Below are positions 1-10,800 of a DNA stretch of 24,988 nucleotides, piece by piece. Source of the DNA: Stramenopiles sp. TOSAG23-3 (Eukaryota; Sar); NCBI GenBank assembly GCA_900128585.1, contig LT642296.1:1-24988 (forward strand). Direction: 5' to 3'. The position numbers and the translations under genes were made by a program. The notes below the pieces were generated by a model. It worked only from the letters and a program-made list of their open reading frames with translations, had not been told where the DNA came from and searched no databases. Positions within the stretch are counted from its first letter, which is position 1; the number at the start of each line of letters is the position of its first letter.

Positions 1-668
1 TTTTTTTTTTCTACTTCCCAACACGACGGACGATTCATATTCGTATTCGTAATTTATTACACAAACACATAGGGAGGAAATTAAAAATAATGAAATTATA
101 TAAAACCACACAGCATCATTTATAAAAGAGACGGGGAAGAAAAACAGAAGAAGGAGCAGGCAAATACAATTAAATTACCTTGGTGTTATTTACTGTGTAA
201 AAAATATTAGAGGTTTTCTTTGACGTTGACTGGACGGAGCGAAACACTGATTCCTTTCCTTTTGGACAAAATATTTTTAGAGAGAGTAATGTTTATGTGG
301 CCACCTCGAGCCCCACTCTTTGCAACTTCTGAAAGAAAGTTTCACAAGGTGTATGACAGGTAAGTAGAGGGTTTATTTTTCAGATAAAAAATACACATAA
401 ATCCTATTAGAGGGTTAGTATGTTAAACCTTTTTAGGTTTTACCACGGGAGTAGATTTCCAACACATTCTGAAAAAACAAAGTTTTTAAAATTCTCTTAC
501 GTTTCCACATTTGGGCACAGGCATCGAGACGCTCGTACCCTCCTTCCTTCAATTACTAAAGAAAACACTTGGGATCAACGCATAATTGAACGTTTGCCTT
601 TTACAATTTTCGGTCATTTAAGAAAACTAAAAAGGCCTGACGACAATATATGGTTCTCAAGTATCCAT
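1..668. other. Non-coding left flank, downstream of the carrier gene
   Basis: This stretch opens with a run of ten T and is mostly AT-rich with no convincing gene. An open frame on the plus strand from 420 runs into the 3' end of the carrier gene, but its translation resembles no family and half of it is antisense to that gene. The part next to 669 must hold the 3'UTR and poly(A) site of the carrier (minus strand). I see no AATAAA close to its stop. Confidence 0.6.
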
Positions 669-1622
669 TTACTCTTGCTTGCCGTATTTGAACATAATGT
701 AGGCTTCCTTGAAGTAGTCAAAACCAACAAGAACCAACGTACCACCAAGGCCACGAAGGATGTTGGATCCGGCACCACGGAAGAAGGCTGAAACACCCTC
801 GTTCTTCATGATGTAACCGAAGGCGTGCATGGAACTGGTGTATCGCACACCACCTGCTGCTGCAGAACCACTTTGCATCATCATGCGACGACGTACGGTA
901 TCAATTGGGTAGGCGGCAAGACCCGCAACGGTGGTAACACCGTAACCCAAAAGGAATTTACCTGCGAAACCTCCACCGGCTTTCTTGATCATTGGACTGA
1001 AGGAGTCGTACAAACCGAAGTAGGCACCACGGTAGATGATGATACCAACGCAGGAGATGGAGAATCCATTGTATACACCACCCTTGGTCCAGCCAGAGGT
1101 CTTTGCGGTCTTCAAGATGGTATCAACAGTACCTTTGAACTCGCGTTCACCACCACTACCTACGTCCATAGCAAGACGGGTACGGGCGAAGTCAAGTGGG
1201 TAAACAACCAGCAAGGACAAGGATCCGGCCGCACCACCAGAGGCAACGTTGGCGAACAAACGTTCTCCGAATGGGGCGGTCTTTGGGGTGGCGAACATGG
1301 CCTTGATCTTATCCTTAAACATAAAGTTAAGGGCCTGGGTTGGGAAGTAACGGATTACGTTCGCCATGTTTCCACGCCAGAAGGACATAACACCCTGTTC
1401 CGCTGGAACACGCTTGCAGATATCCAGGATGCCTTTGTATGGCTTTTCAATACCTGCGGCGTCGCCTTGGTTTTGAAGAAGAAGCTTGATGCGCTCGATT
1501 GGTGCGGCAACAGTCTTGGATACGGCGGCGGCGGTACCGGCAAGCATAAAGTTCTCAGCCATGTTAAGCTTGATCTCGGCGTTTGCCATAGGCACGTAGC
1601 TGGACGAAAGTGGAAGAGCCAT
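669..1622 (-). CDS. AAC: Mitochondrial ADP/ATP carrier (adenine nucleotide translocase)
   Basis: This protein exchanges cytosolic ADP for matrix ATP across the mitochondrial inner membrane. It has 317 residues, close to the usual 300-320, and shows the three-fold mitochondrial carrier repeat. The repeat signatures are PIERIK at residues 41-46, PLDFAR at 142-147 and PIDTVR at 239-244. The third runs into RRRMMM (244-249), the hallmark that separates ADP/ATP carriers from other members of the family. Conserved matrix-helix segments such as FWRGN (81-85) and FFRGAG (280-285) are also present. The ATG at 1620-1622 is the first in frame, with a second Met at residue 12 as an alternative; the roughly 20 residues before the first helix form a short hydrophilic leader. 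The frame is intact. A candidate intron lies in the 5'UTR. Membership and substrate class are secure; localisation is inferred from the family. Confidence 0.97.
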   Translation of the reverse strand: MALPLSSSYVPMANAEIKLNMAENFMLAGTAAAVSKTVAAPIERIKLLLQNQGDAAGIEKPYKGILDICKRVPAEQGVMSFWRGNMANVIRYFPTQALNFMFKDKIKAMFATPKTAPFGERLFANVASGGAAGSLSLLVVYPLDFARTRLAMDVGSGGEREFKGTVDTILKTAKTSGWTKGGVYNGFSISCVGIIIYRGAYFGLYDSFSPMIKKAGGGFAGKFLLGYGVTTVAGLAAYPIDTVRRRMMMQSGSAAAGGVRYTSSMHAFGYIMKNEGVSAFFRGAGSNILRGLGGTLVLVGFDYFKEAYIMFKYGKQE

Positions 1623-1676
1623 GTTTGTTTTTCTTAGTTTTCGTTAATTGGTTTCGAAAAGATAGAGTTTTTAAAT

Positions 1677-1775
1677 CTGAGTAAGGCAGATCCGTTCTTG
1701 TTGCTTCGGAGCTTTTCCCACTTTCTCATCGGTGGCACATGCAGACACCGCCGTATACACCATATACTTACATAC
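1677..1775 (-). other. Candidate spliceosomal intron in the 5'UTR of the ADP/ATP carrier gene
   Basis: Read on the minus strand, the leader contains GAG followed by GTATGTAAGT, a near-ideal 5' splice site starting at 1775. Ninety-nine bases further is a pyrimidine-leaning acceptor ending ACTCAG (AG at 1677-1678). A second possible acceptor ends in ACTAAG at 1633, about ten bases before the start codon, and would give a 143-base intron. Splicing would also remove upstream ATGs. No transcript data are available, so the acceptor choice is inference. Confidence 0.5.
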
Positions 1776-1849
1776 CTCACTTCGCCTAGTGGTGAACTGA
1801 TCTGAGTTGGTTGGTGAAAGAGCGGTTGTCCTTCTTTCTTCTTCACCAC

Positions 1850-2940
1850 ATATTTAGTCGGAAAAAAATTATCTCATTACATTTATTAAGGAACATAAAT
1901 AATAATATTTCCTATATCGTAATTAATTAGTAAGTATAAAATTGTATATAACTTTCATATACAAAATATACTTATATATAAACTTCCTTAAATGAATAAA
2001 CAACTATATCTTTTTTTAAAAAAACACCACGAACTAAAATCCTCCCTACTACTTACTCCCTCCACCAACAAACACCATGGATGGCTCTGCCCTGAAAAAA
2101 TCTTCTTCTTCCATGTTATGTAGGTGTTAAATTATCTTTGGTTTTGTTTTATTTTATTCGAGAGAGATTGAGATAAATAGTAAAATATGGTAAAAAATAG
2201 AGGATGGATGGATTCTGCATCATTTCTTATTTTTTAATGCTATGCTATACGATGTTAAACCTGTTAAATGAAGAATGTCGTTTCGCAGTGTTATAGTATT
2301 CCTATATATTACATGTTATTTCTATATTAATTAATCTCTAACTTTTTTTAGTTTTGTTTTAATATGAACAGAGGAATGAAATTGGAAACGAATGGACGTG
2401 AAGAAAAGGAAGAAGATTCATAATTTAATTTTACGATTCATCGTAGACAACTTTGTAATTAAGTACATATACAGATTAGATATATAGGAAGATGTAAACG
2501 ACTTTAAGTAAATTAAAAAAATGATAAGTTGAGCTTTGAGGTTTGAGGTTCGATATTTATGTGTAATGCTATTTCTATTTCTATATATATTTATATGAAC
2601 ATAGCGTAACATATTTAGTCGATATTAAACGGAAAATATATACGAGTACTTGTATTTTTTATATAGTATAATTTATATACTTTTAGTAAATTTTATTATA
2701 GATATATAGTAATTCATTGCATTCTTCTATTGTTATGTTCATTTTAAAGTGTAATGCTGTGAGCATGCTTTGCTGTCTTTCTGTTCGGTTGTGGTCTTTT
2801 TTCCTGTTTTTCTCTGTTTTTATTTTTTATTTTTTTTGGCATCCATAGTGTCTCGCGCTTCTTCTTTTTTTTAAATGTAATAGTAGACTAGTAGTACCAA
2901 GTAGTAGAAAATATAATCATCATCAGAATAATCTTCATCA
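1850..2940. other. AT-rich intergenic spacer with simple repeats
   Basis: About 1.1 kb between the divergent carrier and galactose-binding-like genes. It is very AT-rich, with TATA-type dinucleotide runs (for example around 2580-2690) and homopolymer tracts (T-rich at 2815-2870). Short open frames on the minus strand here look like low-complexity translation. I found no tRNA-like box pair, no repeat of recognisable mobile origin and no conserved coding signal. It probably contains both divergent promoters. Confidence 0.6.
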
Positions 2941-2941
2941 A

Positions 2942-3020
2942 ACCAACTTCGCTTGGTACCGTGCGGGTACCAGGTACCGATTACAGTACCCGTACACGTT
3001 CGTTACGGGCGTATCGATAC
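2942..3020. promoter_or_regulatory. Palindrome-rich GC patch upstream of the galactose-binding-like gene
   Basis: A short G+C-rich island in an AT-rich spacer. It contains a perfect five-base stem with six-base loop (ACCAA 2942-2946 with TTGGT 2953-2957). Two GGTACC hexamers lie at 2955-2960 and 2973-2978, with a related GGGTACC between them. An imperfect inverted repeat pairs 2960-2970 with 2986-2998. The ten-base palindrome GTATCGATAC sits at 3011-3020. It lies about 150-230 bases before the ATG at 3173, so an upstream regulatory role is plausible but unproven. Confidence 0.3.
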
Positions 3021-3172
3021 GGTAGTCACTACTCGCCAAGTTACTCATAGTAGTTTAATGAAGGCAGTTGTGGCGTGGTCATATTGTCCCTTCAAAGCAT
3101 TTTCTAATTTGCATTCGTCCCACCAACGTTTGATAGTTCGCTCGTACACTACTAGCCGTTTCCAAGGAACAA

Positions 3173-4024
3173 ATGTCGTCACTTCTTCGAATTAAAAAAG
3201 TTCGGGAAAACAAAGACGGTGTTGTGTACGGTTTTCTTTCGGGCTTAGAAAGAAAAACGTCGTACAACTTTCATCTTGTATCGTCGCCCAGATCGAATTT
3301 GAAGAAACTTGTTTCTCGGGGCAAGGAAAAGGATTGTACGAAAATTCCATTAAATTTTATGTCTCTTAATTCAAAGGTTCTTGCGTCCCCAAAGAACATA
3401 AAGTATTTCGAATATGTGGACTTTTTCCGGGACTCCAACCTGGAGGCTCCCTTTCGTGTCAGTGTACCGGGGACAATACCCCTCCGAGGCATCATCGCCT
3501 TTGTTGAGAACCGCCTAAATCTACCAAAAGAGATAGGGGCGCACGTCGCGTCGTTTCTCGGCGTAAGGAAGTTGGACCATAGGGTAGTAAAGGCAGTTGG
3601 GTGCTCTTCCTCATCAAACCAACATGATTTAAGTGAGGCATTGACGAAGGACACCTCGACATGGTGGATATCGGGTGATGCGTGCCCAGCATGGGTGGAA
3701 TTCGAAGTGCCCTACACCACTGTGTTGCAACAAGTTGGAATTATTATCCCAAAGCTTCCGTATGGCCCCCTTTCTGTTAGGAAGTTTACCCTTTCCTTCC
3801 AAACGGGCAGGAAAGAGAAAGGAAAAAAGGGCAACCCTGCCTTCTTGGAGGATCTCCGTGTTTTTGAAACCCTTGACACGGAGAACATTCAGGTGTTTGC
3901 ATTGAACCCCCCCGTTTTGCTATGTTGCCGTGGACAAACACCCCCAAGATTTCGTGTTGTTTGCAAAACAGCGGCAGACCCGAATGCTACAAATGTAGGT
4001 TTCTTCTGCATCAGGTTTTCATAG
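3173..4024 (+). CDS. Galactose-binding-like (discoidin/F5-8C-type) domain protein with an F-box-like motif
   Basis: A 283-residue protein I do not recognise by name. Residues about 140-283 follow the discoidin/F5-8 type C jelly-roll pattern: an Ala-Leu turn then TWWISG (163-168), PAWVEFEV (172-179), a QVGIII strand (187-192), the GPLSVRKF turn (198-205) and closing VGFFCIRF (275-282). The fold usually binds ligands such as sugars, peptides or lipid headgroups. Just before it, residues 117-130 contain LPKE and HVASFLG, resembling the first helix of an F-box, but a full 45-residue F-box is not visible. The N-terminal 100 residues are basic and unassigned. There is no signal peptide or membrane helix, so it is probably cytosolic or nuclear. 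The first ATG in frame is used; its -3 base is C, a weak context. It lies 859 bases upstream of the USP gene on the same strand. Confidence 0.75.
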   Translation: MSSLLRIKKVRENKDGVVYGFLSGLERKTSYNFHLVSSPRSNLKKLVSRGKEKDCTKIPLNFMSLNSKVLASPKNIKYFEYVDFFRDSNLEAPFRVSVPGTIPLRGIIAFVENRLNLPKEIGAHVASFLGVRKLDHRVVKAVGCSSSSNQHDLSEALTKDTSTWWISGDACPAWVEFEVPYTTVLQQVGIIIPKLPYGPLSVRKFTLSFQTGRKEKGKKGNPAFLEDLRVFETLDTENIQVFALNPPVLLCCRGQTPPRFRVVCKTAADPNATNVGFFCIRFS

Positions 4025-4883
4025 AGAGGTTAATTGTCCTTGTGGTAAGAAAAGGAACTTTCGAATATTTTTTATTGACTTTTTTTAATTTTATTTTGAT
4101 GAACAGCACTTGTTGTAGTAGCGAAGTAACAATAAAAGTGGTGGTATTTACTAGACGACTTCCTATTACAATACTAAATAAGCAGAGGTGTGATTGAAGA
4201 AAAACACAAGTAAATAGACGACTACTATCAACACAGGGAGGTATCCTATCAAATATGGATGGATACCCATTAATAATGTTTTAATGTAATATCAACACAA
4301 CAATAAAATTATTACTTCAACAATAGAAAATAGAAAAAAGAATACAAATATCATTTCCTTCTTCTATTTTTAATTTTATACTGTGTCTGCTGTATTACAA
4401 TGTACAGTATTTTAGTAGAAAATACTAGTACTACGAGGACTATATAAAAAAAACCTTTCTTCTTCTTCTTAATTATTATTATTGATCAAAAAAAGAAGAA
4501 AAAGAATATGAAATTACACGGTACAGGTAGGAACCCAGGTACGAACTAAATATAATCCTCCTATTATATAATTACATCTTCGCATCATTATTAGTCGTCT
4601 TCCTATATTAATAAATATATTTTAATTATTTTTTATTATTATTATTTTATTTACATTTCATCATCATCACGCACGACGAGGAGAGGAGACACGCGACACG
4701 ATTTTGTTGATTGAATATTAAAACGACTTATAAAGACATATTTTTAGATTAACAAACCAAATATAGCTATTTCTTCATTTATCTTTTATTGTGGCGGCGT
4801 CTCTATTCCAGCAGAAGAGAGTGAAACCGAAGAGAAAGACGTTCACATAATATTGTATTTGTCAAGGCCAAAGTACATAAACC
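4025..4883. other. AT-rich spacer before the USP gene
   Basis: This region holds the 3'UTR of the galactose-binding-like gene and the promoter and leader of the USP gene. It is AT-rich with ATT/TTA triplet runs and a CTT tract (4457-4470) facing a GAA-rich tract (4491-4507), which could pair imperfectly. I see no TATA box at a convincing distance from the USP start, and no RNA gene. The leader around 4790-4880 is richer in G+C and purines. Confidence 0.55.
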
Positions 4884-7800
4884 ATGGAAGATCCGGAAGA
4901 TGAAATGTGCATTGCCGCTCTGTTTGAAGAAGAGCCAAAAGTGCAGGGGCCAAACGCAGCTGGGAATACTTCCAGTAAGTCGGGGGAGGCAAGCACGGGC
5001 GATTCTACCGTAAACGACGCACTAGTTTCTGTTGAAGATATATCTCTAGGAAAATTGTTTGGTCGCCCGACGAAGGCTGACAGCGACACCTTTAAGCGGC
5101 TGCAGGAGGCCTTGGCCTCTTCAGTAACTCCCGAGGACTCCACTAGTGAAGAAGACGGAGGTTCTCAACTTGCAAGGACAATCCAGGATTCTTTCGCCGT
5201 GTCCCCCAGAGCCGTATGCTTGGCCGGGGCCCACGCGTCACTGACAATAGGCGACGCAAAAGTTCTGTCAGGCGTGCTGCGGAAAACAATTGGGCGCGAG
5301 GCCTTCTTGAACCCTTGCTACGCATTTGTTGATAGCGCCTTAAAGGAACTAGTTCGGGCTTTCCGTTTTTCTGACTTGGAAGCCGTTGTTACTAATTTGT
5401 CTCCGCATGTTCTGGAATTTTTGTTGGAAATGTATGTGAATTTTGAAGGAAATAAGCGTGATGATGTTGAGGCTGGCAACAAAATGCAATCGATAAAAAA
5501 CTTGACAGATCTCTTCGCGGGTCTTGTGCTGAGTTACCGGCACTCTCCAGAACTTTTAGTTGGATTGAAAAGCAAGTTGAATGAGCTGGTAAAGAATATT
5601 CCTCGTACGACATTAGAGTGGAAAACGATTGCTTGCAGCAAATTCAAGCGCATCGTCATAGATGGCCCGGAATTCTTGGGAGTACCAGACGCGGCAGACA
5701 AAGACTCCACCGCAGAAAAAAGCAACGGCATCAACCCCCAAGGCACCGAGATGATGACAAAGTCAGCCCATGATCGGCCGATGTCGCCAACATTGAAGGC
5801 ACAATGCGCAACAATACAAGAAATGGGGTTCTCAGTACATCAGGCACGGCGTGCACTGCAAGAAAAGAAGGGGAACGTCGACAAAGCTATGAATTGGTTG
5901 TTGAATCTCTCAGATAAAGAACGTGACGAATTGTGTGCACATAAAGACATTCCTAGGAACAAAGAAGACGCGTCGGTTTCACCTGAAAAGTCCAGTGACG
6001 CGAGCCCCAAAGCAGAAAGTCAAAATGTTGGAACCAAGGAGATCGCCGAAAAAGAAGGGGACAAGGACGGCGATGGCGAAGGCGTATGGTGTTTCGAGAG
6101 TTCAATTATTACGACGATGAAATCGTTGCTGATAGTATTCCGGGGTTATCGGGAGTCCTTTACCGATCTTTACAACGATTTGATACCGTATTATGATTTG
6201 CTAGCGCAGTACCTTAATGTAGAAAAGGGCGGGACAGATAGGGAAGTTGCAATAAACACACACACGTTCCATGCTTGGAACAAACCGGAAAACAGTTATG
6301 GTGCGAACGACGAAGTCCTTGTTGCCCCGCCATGGTTTGAAGGCTTGTTCTTGTCGGGAATCGGGGAGCATAGCCCCGGGCCCTCTTTGGCCATAAAAGC
6401 CACTGGAAAATTTGGAGGACATGCTGTTGATGGCTCAGTACATTCTCTAGAAAACGGCGTTCGTTCGTCCCTGTCCGGGTTCTCCACACTGCAAAGCAGA
6501 GACGGAGGAGATGAGTACAATGATTTTCAAGGCTGCCTTGTGACCCCAAGGAACACTTGTGAGTCAGTATCCTTCAAGCAGTTTGGGAACAAAAACGCGC
6601 TTTCTGGATGGCACTCATCTGCCGGCTCTTTTCGCAGTGTATACGGAGTGCCCAGATCAGTCACATCGAGTACACGCCTTACTTTTGGTGGTACAGTTGC
6701 GACGCCAAACAAAATGTATGTAAATAGTAGTGAAAATTATCTCTTTGTCCATGAAAGTCCGTTCAAAACGGTATCTTCGTACGAGACATTTGGCATGTCC
6801 CTTTCTGTCAAGGTTTCACCAGAGCTGGTTTTTGAAGCGAAGAAGTTTGAAGAAGAGACCGACGAGGATGAAGAAAGCCAGAGCGAAAACCCAGAAAAAG
6901 TGCAGGTTCCAAAACTCTTTTGCGGAATTTTTGTTTTGGAAAATTGTGGTGTCGCCCTCACCCCTGGGATGCACGTTGTAGCTTGGAGACGCCACAAAGG
7001 GGCCGACCACCGAGACACGGGAAACCCGCAACCTAACAACGCAGAGACCCCGGGCAATGCGGACAGGGACTCCCCCACCGGAGTGCAGCTCACGGACGAC
7101 TTGAAGATGATGGTGGACACAGGAATAATTACTAAGGAACAAGCTTACGAAATGATGGGGGTTGACATGACGCCAAGAAGTAACGATCAAAGGGACAAGA
7201 ACAAAAAAGACGATGAGTCGAAAGATAAGCCTTCTGGAATGAGTGGGGAAACATTTTCTTTTGTAAAGAGCCCTTGCAAATTAACAGCAGGGAAATTGGT
7301 CAAAATTTCTGTACTTTTCGATGGCACAACATTACACCTTATGTTAGACGATGAGTTTGTTGCGGAAGCAAAAGCTGAAGGTGCCGCCATAGCGACACAG
7401 GGCGGTAGTTCCGGTACAATCTTACCAGCATCGTCACTCTCTCTTGGCGGGGTGCCAACATCCAACCCTTACCTCCGTGCCTCGGACCAAACGCAGCGCG
7501 AATTGCCGTATTTCACAGGGACTATGTGCGCAGCGGTACTGACTATTGACATGGAGCGCAAATGCCAATGGCCGTTATCGTCTATGACGCTGGGAATAGA
7601 CTTGGAGGGAAGTGGGTTTCACTTATCAATGTGGAAAAAGGGCGCTACCGATTTACGGAACCTTCCAATACTTGACGTGGGAAGAAAACATCAATTTCAA
7701 GTGTTGGAGAAGACGCCAGTATCACTTGATACCTTCCATTCTCGTTTTAGCAACAGGTGCCAATTGGCAGGTGTAGCGAAAGCTTGTGGCAGCAAAGTTG

Positions 7801-10800
7801 TGCTGGGCGATAGGGGCGGTGCGCTCTGGTTTTCCGAACGCCACGAGGTGACTGGGGGGTTTGATTTCTCTTGCGTTTGCAATCCTGCTCCGAAGGACAA
7901 CAACGAAACTCCAATAGATGAGGGGGAGCACAAGCTAACTATGCTAAAATTTGAGGATGGCACATTGCAGAAAGATTCAAGCGAGTTGCGGCATCCAACA
8001 ATCGATGCAGAATATACCATCGTTCTTCGAAACTGTTCCGCATGGCATATACGACCTCTTAAAGGGATCGCAAAGCATGTTGGGCCTGAGCTCGAGTTGA
8101 AATTGGACTCATTTTGGGACCATCCAATCAAACACGAGGCCAGTGGAAATAACGTTGGGGCAACATCTCCGTTGGCTGAGGTACCCAGCGCAGAAGGTAC
8201 AGAATCAAAATTAGAGGGGAATGTTGAAAAAGTTAAAGTCATGTTGGATAAAGGTATGGACCAGCAGGCGGCCTTGAATAAGTTAAAGAGTGATGGTTTG
8301 GACACAAAAGAAGCCATGAGAGCTATACAGAAAGCCCTTTCTCTCACGTTTGCCAACAAAGACGAATCAGCTGCTTTATTATCAAGCGAAACGTTTGCCA
8401 ACAAAGACGAATCAGCTGCTTTATTATCAAGCGAAAAAGAAGCAAGCAAGAAAGATGATTTCCCCGTGCTTCTTCGCAGTAGCTTATATCTAAATGTTCG
8501 TGTACAAGACAACCTTGCGAGCGTCCGGCTGGAGTACGAAAAGAGTGGGTGTAGCAAAGTTCTTTGTCGCGCGTTTAACATTTCTGGGTTGAATGCGTTT
8601 GAGCCAACTCTTCGGTACCGCCCAAAGTTGGGCGATTTATCTCCCGCAAGACTCATCGTCTCCTTCGGGTGTCGAGTAGTTGTTGAAACTGAGTTTGACA
8701 TTATGAAAGAAATATTTTCAGGCACACTGGCGCCAGGTTTAGGAATGTGGGCTGGAATTCAAAATGGAGCCGAAACCCAATGGAAGGCGTTAGAGGTTAC
8801 AAAGCTAGCTTTCAGAGGGCGCTCAATACCGTTGTTGGATACTATTCCCAAAGGAAACGTTAACGAAGAACAAAGTGTTGGGCCACAGAAACCATCGGGC
8901 GGTACAATGCGACAAAAAGGCACAAAGATAACCTGCTGCTACGATGGTGTAGATTCCCCCACAAACATTGTGCAACCCGTAAACGAGACCATTCGTCTTG
9001 ATTTTGACGTCGGTACAACTCCTTTTCACAAAGACGCATGGGTTGGTATGTATGTTCCTGGCTCGAAAAATAGTAACTTTATTAAGCACGTTCCATTCGA
9101 CAGTGCCTGCAGACAAATGCTAGAGAAAGGGACTTTTCGGGTTGCAAAGAAAAATTGTTGGATAGAATTTCGCCTTTTTAGAGATGTCTCTAGTAGCGCA
9201 CCAGTAGCGGCAAGTGGCGCGTACTTTTTTAGCCACCAGAAAATTGGGATGCCTCTTACCTCGAGCCAGCTTGCGACGCAGGCTCGTCTGGAGAACTTGA
9301 TCTATTCGAAGAACCCTACTATCTCGGAAAGTGTATCTTCGCACAACGAAGAAAAAAAGACAACGTCAACCTATTTAGAATCGTTGGTTAGTCTGCATTC
9401 AAAGAACTTCGCAAAACCTGACTCGGGCGCGGGTTTTAACAACGATTATGGGTGTTCCTGGGACACTACTATGGGTGAAATAAGCATGACAACCGATTCG
9501 GCACCGACTTTGGGTTATACTGTTAAAGGGGAATTTCAAACCATGACCAACGATGGTGGCAAAACGAACCAGTCTAATCTACCAGGAACAGTACACGGAC
9601 TTGTCAGACCCGCGAAAAACGCGACAGGGAAAAATTGGTCATTTAGGGGAAGCTGGGTACCAGTCGGACAAATGATACCCCAAGTCTGCCATTGGCATTA
9701 CAATGGCCCGTCCAGCAAGGCGACCGGCAAATGGTACAAGGGTGATATTTCTGGTAAGTGGACTTTGAAGAAAGCTCAATTTGCTGATTTTTTCCGCTCG
9801 ACATTCCATCATTCCGGTCTTTTGAACATGTCAAACGACTTAGTGAATGTTTGTTATCAAAATAGTGTAATGCAATGTTTGTACCATTCAGATTTTATCC
9901 GAGAAATGATGTTCTCTCTGGACGACGCATTAGGAGCAGAAAAGGCGATGGGCACCGAAGAGGCCAAATCCTCTGAGTGTGCTTCAACAAATCTATTTCA
10001 CGACTTGAAACGACTGTACGGTGCGTTGACGTTTGCGCAAAGATCGTCACAAGCGTCTCATGAGTTGCAAAACGAAATAGTAAAGGTGTTCGAGAAAGGA
10101 AAGCAACAAGATGCGCATGCTTTTTTGGTCTATCTCATCGACAATTTGTCCACCGCTTTGGAGAAAATGGACAGTGATGAAGAGGGCAACTTCATCAAAA
10201 ATAATTTTGAAGGGAAAAACGGGTTTATCATGAAGCGACGCGACACGGGTGTGACGTGGGTGACAGACCAAGACGTATTTGTGAACTTAAACGCGTCGTT
10301 GCCCCAGCGATACGCACCGATAACGAAATTAGTCGTCCTTACAGAGAAAGACAAGTCTACCATGGTCCTGGAGCAAGGCTTTGAAATCTTGAAAGGAACC
10401 ATCAATGGAAAGGATGGTTCGAACAAGAAATCCATTGGGATATATCGGGGCGAAGCGCACGGTCTTCCCGTGACAAAATTGAAAGTTTTAACTTTTAAGC
10501 ACGACGAGGGCATTGTTGTGCCAGACAATTTCAAAATGTTGATGACAAATTTGCATCCATCAACTGCTGCAACAAGCGATCGTATTTACATAGCTTACGA
10601 GCAAGGAACTAACAACATCCCAATGGTGGAAATGGCGTTGGCATTTGGAGGCAAAAAGGCCAAGGTTTCACCGGGTTTTACCAAAGTACCGGAAGCGTTG
10701 AATGGTGGATTTGAAGGATCTTCCGTATATTTGTCCTTCAAGAAAGACCAGGCTTCGGTACGAGATTTAAAGATATCTAAAGAAAGCCCACGCGACTACA

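Noticed and set aside
420-791. Plus-strand 123-residue frame overlapping the 3' end of the carrier gene
   Set aside because: No recognisable motif, half of it antisense to the carrier; retained only as non-coding flank.
825-1637. 270-residue open frame antisense to the ADP/ATP carrier
   Set aside because: It lies wholly over the carrier gene, has no family-like motifs and is explained by codon bias of the sense strand.
2953-3195. Plus-strand 80-residue frame overlapping the start of the galactose-binding-like gene
   Set aside because: It arises from the palindromic GC patch and the leader; composition is not protein-like and it overlaps a better-supported gene.
7697-8725. 342-residue open frame antisense to the USP gene
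   Set aside because: Shadow of the sense coding frame; it even mirrors the 45-bp repeat and shows Ser/Leu-rich nonsense composition.
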